From Treponema sp. (GTDB taxonomy: Bacteria > Spirochaetota > Spirochaetia > Treponematales > Breznakiellaceae), in NCBI GenBank assembly GCA_031257595.1, contig JAIROH010000164.1:1-8670 (forward strand): DNA of 8,670 bases, written 5' to 3'. Positions 1 to 4,656 of the stretch are shown here, piece after piece. How positions within the stretch are numbered: position 1 is the stretch's first letter; every line of letters starts with the position of its first letter. Position numbers and translations under genes: made by a program. Below the pieces are notes generated by a model that was not told where the DNA came from, did not search any database, and worked only from the letters and a program-made list of their open reading frames with translations.

Positions 1-1082
1 CAAAAATAGAGAAATTATTTGTTCAATTTGAAAATGAAATTCCTTCATCGGTATCAGATCATAGAAAATGGCTTGCTTTCATGTTAAAATATGCCTATCT
101 TTCATCGTATGTTTATAGAGAAAATAATAATAGCAACATTCAAAAATTATCAGAATTATTTGAAAAGTGTAATTCAACTTATGCAGAGTGGCTGATTAAT
201 AATTTCCCCGGCTTAATTACTATTCCAGCTATTACCCCTGCAATGGTGCATCATTTACCCCATTATATGTTATATTCATATTTCAAAACAAAAAAGCCGC
301 AGGTGCTTATAATTATAGATGGTTTATCGTTATATCAATGGGTTACTCTTAAAGAAGCAATGCCGGAACAGAAATATGCATACACGGAAAACGCCTTGTT
401 TGCATGGGTTCCGACTCTTACTTCTGTTTCAAGACAGGCGCTCGTATCAGGTAAAAAGCCTTTAGAATTTGCAGAGTATATTTATTCTACTTCTAAGGAG
501 GAAAGCTATTGGGCGCTTTTCTGGGAAAATGCCGGACTTCAAAAAGATAGTATTGTATATAGAAAGGCAATGGATGATTTCGATATAATCGAAAATATCG
601 AAGAATATATCGATCCATCGAAAACCAGGGCTGTTTGCTTAATTATTAACAAAGTGGATGATATTATGCATGGCATAAAACTTGGCAATACAGGCTTGCA
701 TAATCAGATAGAATTGTACGGAAAATCAGGCTTTTTAGAATCTCTAATTGAATCATTACTGCGATATAATTTTGAAATTACTATCGCATCGGATCATGGA
801 AATATTGATTGCATTGGAATTGGAAATCCCAAAGAATCTTCTATTGCCGAAATTAAAGGTGAAAGGGCAAGAGTTTTTCAAAATAAAATATTGCTGGATT
901 CTGTTCAAAAAAACTTTCCCGATTCTTTTGCATGGAAACCTGTATCATTACCGCAAAACTACTATCCACTTTTATCAAAGGGCAATACCTCGTTTGCGCT
1001 TAAAGGCAGGAAATCAGTCAGTCATGGCAGTATTTCTGTACAGGAAACTATAGTGCCATTTATTAAAGTAGAAGGAAAATGA
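1..1082 (+). CDS. pglZ: PglZ-domain protein (BREX-like defence), 5'-truncated by window edge
   Basis: C-terminal part of a PglZ-type protein of the alkaline-phosphatase superfamily. The frame is open from base 3 to the stop at 1080-1082, so the ATG at 81 is probably internal and the true start lies upstream. Counting from codon 81, the metal-site pattern of the superfamily is visible: IIIDG (Asp80, base 318), VPTLTS (candidate nucleophile Thr112/Thr114), NKVDDIMHG (Asp193/194, His197), ASDHGN (Asp238-His239) and SHGSISVQE (His315). In BREX phage-resistance systems PglZ works with an ATPase, a methyltransferase and a helicase; those partners would be upstream, outside the window. The gene is AT-rich, unlike the operon from 3499 on, which suggests transfer. 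A second gene follows after 3 nt. Family call is firm; the BREX subtype cannot be determined here. Confidence 0.85.
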   Translation, partial: KIEKLFVQFENEIPSSVSDHRKWLAFMLKYAYLSSYVYRENNNSNIQKLSELFEKCNSTYAEWLINNFPGLITIPAITPAMVHHLPHYMLYSYFKTKKPQVLIIIDGLSLYQWVTLKEAMPEQKYAYTENALFAWVPTLTSVSRQALVSGKKPLEFAEYIYSTSKEESYWALFWENAGLQKDSIVYRKAMDDFDIIENIEEYIDPSKTRAVCLIINKVDDIMHGIKLGNTGLHNQIELYGKSGFLESLIESLLRYNFEITIASDHGNIDCIGIGNPKESSIAEIKGERARVFQNKILLDSVQKNFPDSFAWKPVSLPQNYYPLLSKGNTSFALKGRKSVSHGSISVQETIVPFIKVEGK

Positions 1083-1085
1083 GCC

Positions 1086-1844
1086 ATGAATTTTAATAGT
1101 TCTATAGGTATAAAGCAAAATATAAGATATGAATGGATGCAGTATGTTGTTAAGTTACTGGAATTGGGATTGGACGAACAGTCAATAAGAAAAGAGCTCA
1201 AAATATACTTATCTGAAAAAAAAGGTAGTGGGCAGGAAGGAAAAAGAGCGGAATATACTATGTCACTGGCAGTTGCCATACTGATGCATACATGGGTTTC
1301 TCCTAAAAAGAATTTGTTGCAATACCGGGAAAAATTATTAAAATATGTCAATTTGCAATCTCTTGATAAAATATGCCATTGGTCCATGATTTCTGCGGCT
1401 TATCCGTTTTGGTTCAATATCTGTCATATTTTTGGTTCACTATTTAAGATGCAGGAACAAATTAGAAAAACTCAAGTTATGAAAAGAATATATGAAGTTT
1501 TAGGAGAAAGAAACACAATCGAAAGATGTTCAAGATATGTGATAAGATCCCTTGTTTCATGGAATATAATAAAAGATGTTGATAAAAAGGGGATTTATGA
1601 AAAAGGTAACATAATAAGTATCAAAGACCTTAAAATGCTTTCTCTTTTATTTGAAGCGGCACTTTTTTCGATAAATGATGATAAAATACAATTATCATCA
1701 TTAAATAATTGCCCGGCTTTTTTTTGTTTTGAATTTTCTTTAGTAAGCGGTTCCCAAATTTCAAAATTAAACGACAATATCCTGCTTGAACAATATTCTA
1801 TTGATAATGAATATTTAAGTTTAAAAACAAAGGCCAATCACTAA
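1086..1844 (+). CDS. Uncharacterised PglZ-linked protein with a winged-helix-like core
   Basis: A 252-residue protein I do not recognise by name. It starts 3 nt after the pglZ stop, has a purine-rich AAGG about 10 nt before the ATG, and shares the same AT-rich composition, so it is almost certainly co-transcribed and co-functional with pglZ. Residues 17-42 and 57-95 look helical. Residues 97-110 (HWSMISAAYPFWFN) are the most distinctive stretch. Residues about 118-172, including GERNTIERCSRYVIRSL and the following WNII, read like a winged helix-turn-helix with a basic recognition helix, then a beta turn. There is no clear membrane segment and no catalytic motif. In type 3 BREX loci the gene after pglZ is reported to be brxA, a small DNA-binding protein, so a BrxA-like role is a reasonable positional guess, but I see no sequence proof. 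Confidence 0.75.
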   Translation: MNFNSSIGIKQNIRYEWMQYVVKLLELGLDEQSIRKELKIYLSEKKGSGQEGKRAEYTMSLAVAILMHTWVSPKKNLLQYREKLLKYVNLQSLDKICHWSMISAAYPFWFNICHIFGSLFKMQEQIRKTQVMKRIYEVLGERNTIERCSRYVIRSLVSWNIIKDVDKKGIYEKGNIISIKDLKMLSLLFEAALFSINDDKIQLSSLNNCPAFFCFEFSLVSGSQISKLNDNILLEQYSIDNEYLSLKTKANH

Positions 1845-1975
1845 TTGCACATACATTTAATTTATAAACTCCCTTTTTCATTTTTAATCCATAGCTCCGT
1901 TCGTTTTAGGGTGCTTATGCACTTAATTCTTTATAATATATAGAAATAGCGAATATGCGTAGACAGTCTAGTGTA

Positions 1976-2003
1976 TTGACGTTTAGCAATATTCCCCTAT
2001 CCT
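1976..2003 (+). promoter_or_regulatory. Candidate promoter of the IS630-type transposase
   Basis: TTGACG (1976-1981) and TATCCT (1998-2003) are separated by 16 nt, a plausible sigma70 promoter with a good -35 and a mediocre -10. Transcription would begin near 2010, at the end of the left arm of the hairpin described next. A separate TATAAT at 1932-1937 has no matching -35. Confidence 0.4.
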
Positions 2004-2039
2004 CCTGTTTCGTGGTACAACCATACAAGAAACAGGAGG
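2001..2039 (+). promoter_or_regulatory. Hairpin sequestering the transposase ribosome binding site
   Basis: Perfect 11-bp inverted repeat: CCTCCTGTTTC (2001-2011) against GAAACAGGAGG (2029-2039), with a small inner stem tggt/acca (2013-2016, 2020-2023). The right arm contains the AGGAGG Shine-Dalgarno sequence of the ATG at 2047. In RNA that enters from upstream, the hairpin would hide the ribosome binding site; RNA started at the local promoter would lack most of the left arm and leave it open. Similar protection against read-through is known from IS10 and IS50. Confidence 0.65.
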
Positions 2040-2046
2040 TGGGAAC

Positions 2047-2610
2047 ATGGCCAGACCTAAGAAGTACCGTATCGAGCTTACTGACGACGATGTCAAAACA
2101 ATTAAATGTACGTTGCGGAAGAAAAACACATCCAGAACGATACGGGCGAGATGCCACATACTGCTGGACCTTGACCAGTGCCACGGGAAAACACGAGCCC
2201 ATGAACAATCCGCTCGAATGAACGGCGTTTGTATCGCCACCGTCACCAACACGGTAGCAGCCTATGTGCAAAGCGGATTGGAGGGGGTGCTTTCCCTGAA
2301 AAGAAGCGAGAATTCCCATAACACGCGCCGGGTTCTTGACGGCAAGGCGGAAGCGCTCATTATCGCTCTTGTCTGCGGCCCGGCGCCCGAAGGGCATTGC
2401 CGGTGGACGTTCCGGCTTCTTGAGGGAAAGTCCCGCCTTCAGCTTGAAACGCCGGTCAGCAGGGAAACAATCCGGAGGGCGTTAAAAAAACGAACTTCAA
2501 CCTCACCGCAAGGATTACTGGTGTATCCCGGCAATTCTCATTTTCAAAAAAGTGATAGACTGGGAGCAAAACACATACCTTGCCATGTTCCGCTCCTTCA
2601 CCTAAAATAG
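2047..2610 (+). pseudogene. IS630-family transposase, N-terminal remnant, frame-disrupted and truncated
   Basis: The open frame of 187 codons begins with MARPKKYRIELTDDD and carries the DNA-binding half typical of IS630 transposases: a helix-turn-helix region (about residues 30-80) and a second, winged domain up to the ETIRRALKK segment (about residue 140). After the A7 run at 2484-2490 the family-like sequence continues in the +1 frame: gaa at 2492, then ELQPHRKDYWCIP up to about 2533. A codon series reading AL-KK-NEL would need nine A residues, so either two were lost or the element uses frameshifting. Beyond 2533 no transposase sequence remains, so the whole DDE catalytic domain is absent and the protein cannot transpose DNA. 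The listed end is the stop of the unshifted frame; its last 25 or so residues are foreign. Confidence 0.8.
2515..2586 (-). pseudogene. Start of an unknown minus-strand gene fused to the IS630 remnant
   Basis: On the minus strand, GAAGGAG sits 6 nt before an ATG at 2586, an excellent ribosome binding site. The frame reads MARYVFCSQSITFLKMR, then crosses into IS630 DNA near 2534 and stops at 2515-2517. About the first 17 codons therefore appear to be the 5' end of another gene whose body has been lost. The opening MARY and the following FL resemble starts I recall from some IS1182/IS4-type transposases, but this is only a resemblance over a short stretch. Confidence 0.45.
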
Positions 2611-2830
2611 GCGGAATAGGGGTCTCTGCTCGGGGTAGACCGAGATCCTATCCGAGGTAGCGGCGCCGAAACGTCGCTCCTCATTGTTTTCTTCGGTCGC
2701 CGTTGTGATTAGTATTCGTGATGAGGTTTGCCGAAGGATTCCCTCTGACCGTTCCCTCTCAGTACGAAACAATCGGCGCCTTTCTGATTAGCCCCGGCAG
2801 GGGCTAACCTTCCTATATCCCATCGGATAC
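2600..2830 (-). other. Hairpin-rich noncoding stretch, probable leader of the minus-strand gene fragment
   Basis: No coding sequence is recognisable here. The stretch lies just upstream of the minus-strand ATG at 2586 and contains several stems: ctcgg/ccgag (2629-2633 with 2640-2644), GAGGtAGCG with CGCTCCTC (2654-2662 with 2675-2682, one bulge) and a perfect TTAGCCCC/GGGGCTAA (2788-2795 with 2800-2807, 4-nt loop). It could be a structured leader or the subterminal region of a lost mobile element. A 10-mer, agtattcgtg, occurs at 2711-2720 and again at 2859-2868. Confidence 0.35.
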
Positions 2831-2893
2831 AGGTTACCCCTTTTGCAAAATATCATAAAGTATTCGTGGTTTTTCTTCCTGTCGTTTGCTGAT

Positions 2894-2930
2894 ACTTTGA
2901 ATTACTGACCCGTGATCAGCAATTCAAAGT
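2894..2930. repeat. Inverted repeat actttgaatt/aattcaaagt
   Basis: Perfect 10-bp arms (2894-2903 and 2921-2930), then one mismatch and an inner CTGA/TCAG stem (2905-2908, 2916-2919) with a 7-nt loop. The arm sequence recurs at 3047-3059 (gcaattcaaagtt, 13-bp match to 2919-2931) and inverted at 3188-3197, so it is a small local repeat family. Confidence 0.6.
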
Positions 2931-2955
2931 TTAGAAAAATGAAAAGATTCAACCA

Positions 2956-3023
2956 AAAAATGGTCAAATTGTTGAATTTTTCTCCGCTATCACCCAATGC
3001 CCAATGACAATTTGACCATTTTT
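2956..3023. repeat. 17-bp perfect inverted repeat, long hairpin
   Basis: Arms at 2956-2972 and 3007-3023 are perfectly complementary over 17 bp (core tggtcaaattg). The 34-nt spacer contains a tandem heptamer cccaatg twice (2993-2999, 3000-3006). A competing stem joins 2941-2953 to 2971-2982 (attcaac/gttgaat plus gaaaa/ttttc around one bulge). It may be a miniature-element end or a bidirectional terminator; there is no gene close enough to decide. Confidence 0.6.
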
Positions 3024-3069
3024 ACCTTTACGCTCCCCTTTTAGCGGCAATTCAAAGTTCACGATAAGG

Positions 3070-3170
3070 CAAAAGACGCTCATAAGAGTCAACGCACTAC
3101 CGGCAGAATATGGGGAAGGGGCCCCATGTTTTGCCCCCGCCCCCCGGTAAATTTTTACAGGCGTCTTTTG
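3070..3170. repeat. About 100-bp nested inverted-repeat structure
   Basis: Outer arms caaaagacgc/gcgtcttttg (3070-3079, 3161-3170), inner arms taccgg/ccggta (3098-3103, 3144-3149), and a central ATGGGG/CCCCAT stem. The C-rich part at 3133-3145 makes the minus strand G-rich. The nesting suggests one folded unit, such as a palindromic miniature element or a structured RNA. I do not recognise it. Confidence 0.5.
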
Positions 3171-3240
3171 GATTTTCGAAATAGTTAAACTTTGAATAGG
3201 TGACATTTCTATTGAACGTTGACACCCGTGATGCGGTTTC

Positions 3241-3269
3241 TTGACATAAACAATTTAATTGTATATAGT
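3241..3269 (+). promoter_or_regulatory. Strong sigma70-type promoter ahead of the obg operon
   Basis: TTGACA at 3241-3246 matches the -35 consensus exactly; TATAGT at 3264-3269 matches the -10 at five of six positions; the spacer is 17 nt, the optimum. It points toward obg, whose start is about 220 nt downstream. Transcripts would begin near 3275 and carry the hairpin array as a leader. Confidence 0.7.
3250..3262. promoter_or_regulatory. Palindrome between -35 and -10, candidate operator
   Basis: ACAATT-T-AATTGT is a perfect 6-bp palindrome around one central base, lying inside the promoter spacer, where a dimeric repressor would block RNA polymerase. Being AT-rich, it could also be chance; no regulator is identified. 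Confidence 0.35.
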
Positions 3270-3273
3270 TAGT

Positions 3274-3308
3274 GTCTGTCCACAAAGTCTGTTACTTTGC
3301 GGACAGAC
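3274..3308 (+). repeat. Leader hairpin 1
   Basis: Arms of 15 nt (3274-3288 and 3294-3308) with a 5-nt loop CTGTT and one mismatch (A3282/C3300). It begins at the predicted transcription start. Its left arm is a diverged copy of the left arm of hairpin 3. Confidence 0.7.
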
Positions 3309-3311
3309 CTT

Positions 3312-3343
3312 GCATTTTCGCAGCCTTTAGGCTGCGAAAATGC
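3312..3343 (+). repeat. Leader hairpin 2
   Basis: Perfect 14-bp stem, gcattttcgcagcc against ggctgcgaaaatgc, with a TTTA loop at 3326-3329. It is followed by ggttttc rather than a clean run of T, so it is at best a weak terminator or attenuator. Its arms do not resemble hairpins 1 and 3. Confidence 0.7.
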
Positions 3344-3355
3344 GGTTTTCAAGGA

Positions 3356-3391
3356 AGTTTGTCCATAATGTGTCTACATTATGGACAAACT
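3356..3391 (+). repeat. Leader hairpin 3
   Basis: Perfect 16-bp stem (3356-3371 with 3376-3391) and a 4-nt loop GTCT. Over 15 nt its left arm matches that of hairpin 1 at 12 positions. A weaker, related fold, TGTTCCA (3406-3412) with TGGAACA (3426-3432), follows it. Confidence 0.7.
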
Positions 3392-3498
3392 CTAGATAGA
3401 GGAGTTGTTCCATAAACCAAAGTTTTGGAACAGTTTCATATGGTTTGGTTCTTCGCTTTTGCGGTTTTTATTTTACAGGGGATAACGCCCCAACGTTT

Positions 3499-4656
3499 AT
3501 GGAAAAATTTGCCGATGAAGCGTTCATTGAAGTCTCTTCCGGGAAAGGCGGCAACGGCTGCGTGGCCTTCCGGCGGGAAAAGTATGTCCCCAAAGGGGGC
3601 CCTTCCGGCGGGGACGGAGGCAGGGGGGGCGACGTGGTCTTTGTGGTCAGACGGAACCTCAGGACGCTGTCCCATCTGCGTTATAAACATTCGTTTAAGG
3701 CGGAAAACGGCCACGATGGCGAAGGCCGGGAACGGAGCGGCAGGAACGGGGAAGATGTGATTATCCCCCTGCCTCCGGGTACGGTAATTCGGGACGCCGA
3801 CAGCGGCGAATTGATCCGGGATTTTGGCCTTGCCGGGAATTCAGGGGGAAGCGCAGCCGGAGGCGGCGGCCGGACCGCCACGGCCATAACGGGCACGGGC
3901 ATAGCCGGGCCGGGTACAACGGGCGCGGCCGGGCCGCTGGAAGACGGGCGTTTTGTTTTTTTAAAAGGCGGATCGGGCGGCTGGGGAAACGTCCACTTTA
4001 AGTCGTCGGTAACCCAGAGCCCCCGCAGGGCGCTTCCGGGAAAGCCGGGCGAATTCCGCCGGCTCAGGGTGGAACTGCGGATTATGGCCGACATAGGCCT
4101 TGTGGGTTTTCCCAACGCGGGAAAATCATCCCTTTTGGACAAATTTACCAACGCCCGGCCGAAAATCGCCCCTTATCCGTTTACAACGAAAATTCCCAAT
4201 CTGGGGGTGCTTAGTTTCGGGACCGGGCGGAACGATTACGACAGCCGGGATATCATCATTGCCGACATTCCGGGCCTTATCGAAGGCGCTTCCGAAGGGG
4301 CCGGCCTGGGGATCCGTTTTTTAAAGCACATTTCCCGGGCCGCCGCCCTGATCTTCCTTATCGACCTTTCCGGGGCGGATTATTCCGGCGCGTTCAATAT
4401 CCTGTACCGGGAACTGGAAAACTTCTCGCCGGAGTTGGTAAAAAAACGGCGAATTATCTGCGGTTCCAAGCTTGACGTTGAAGGCGCCGGCGCGGCCCTG
4501 GAAAAACTCAGGGCCGGGTACCCTGACGAAAAGGTTTTGGGGATTTCCGTGTTTTCCGAAACGGGACTTAAAGAGCTTGCCGCCGAAATAAACACCCTTG
4601 TAAACGGGAATGCGGAAGAGGACACGGCGGATAAACCCCGTGGGGAAGATACGTGA
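3499..4656 (+). CDS. obg: Obg family GTPase (ribosome assembly, CgtA/ObgE)
   Basis: GTPase that binds the large ribosomal subunit during its maturation and is linked to stress control. The glycine-rich Obg fold occupies residues 1 to about 192 (GKGGNGCVAFRREK, GGPSGGDGGRGG). The G domain follows: G1 GFPNAGKS (203-210), switch PFTT, G3 DIPGL (256-260), G4 as SKLD (323-326) where the family usually has NKxD, then SVFSETG as G5. The 385-residue protein ends soon after the G domain, so no OCT-type C-terminal domain is present. Residues about 111-145 are an extra Gly/Ala/Thr-rich insert in the Obg fold. I chose ATG 3499 because MEKFADEAF matches family starts; a TTG at 3445 is in frame. The ribosome binding site is poor: GGGG lies 17 nt upstream (3478-3481) and can pair with CCCC at 3488-3491. 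L21/L27 genes, often next to obg, are not upstream. Confidence 0.95.
   Translation: MEKFADEAFIEVSSGKGGNGCVAFRREKYVPKGGPSGGDGGRGGDVVFVVRRNLRTLSHLRYKHSFKAENGHDGEGRERSGRNGEDVIIPLPPGTVIRDADSGELIRDFGLAGNSGGSAAGGGGRTATAITGTGIAGPGTTGAAGPLEDGRFVFLKGGSGGWGNVHFKSSVTQSPRRALPGKPGEFRRLRVELRIMADIGLVGFPNAGKSSLLDKFTNARPKIAPYPFTTKIPNLGVLSFGTGRNDYDSRDIIIADIPGLIEGASEGAGLGIRFLKHISRAAALIFLIDLSGADYSGAFNILYRELENFSPELVKKRRIICGSKLDVEGAGAALEKLRAGYPDEKVLGISVFSETGLKELAAEINTLVNGNAEEDTADKPRGEDT

Larger units (their letters stand above)
1970..2533 (+). mobile_element. 5' remnant of an IS630-type insertion sequence
   Basis: Left part of an insertion sequence: candidate promoter, hairpin and transposase 5' end. The left boundary is a guess near the ctagtgta at about 1969-1976; IS630 elements target TA, but I could not match a right terminal repeat because that end is missing. 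Recognisable transposase similarity stops at about 2533, where unrelated sequence begins. It has a higher GC content than the defence genes just upstream. Confidence 0.55.

Noticed and set aside
1022..1387. Minus-strand frame across the pglZ end and the next gene
   Set aside because: It crosses two plus-strand genes and shows no ribosome binding site or family motif.
2993..3006. Heptamer cccaatg tandem repeat like the short tandem repeats of cyanobacteria
   Set aside because: Only two copies are present, too few to claim a repeat family.
2964..3285. Minus-strand open frames of 80 and 62 codons
   Set aside because: They run through inverted repeats and a poly-C tract, have no convincing ribosome binding site, and their translations look like noise.
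3312..3350. Rho-independent terminator
   Set aside because: The stem is strong but is followed by ggttttc, not a continuous T run, so termination is doubtful.
3274..3391. CRISPR-like array
   Set aside because: The units are palindromic hairpins of different sequence without equal-length spacers, and no cas gene is present.
3440..3760. Open frame beginning MVWFFAF that overlaps obg in another frame
   Set aside because: Only the first 20 residues look hydrophobic; the remainder is the out-of-frame reading of the glycine-rich obg sequence, and the upstream site is weak.
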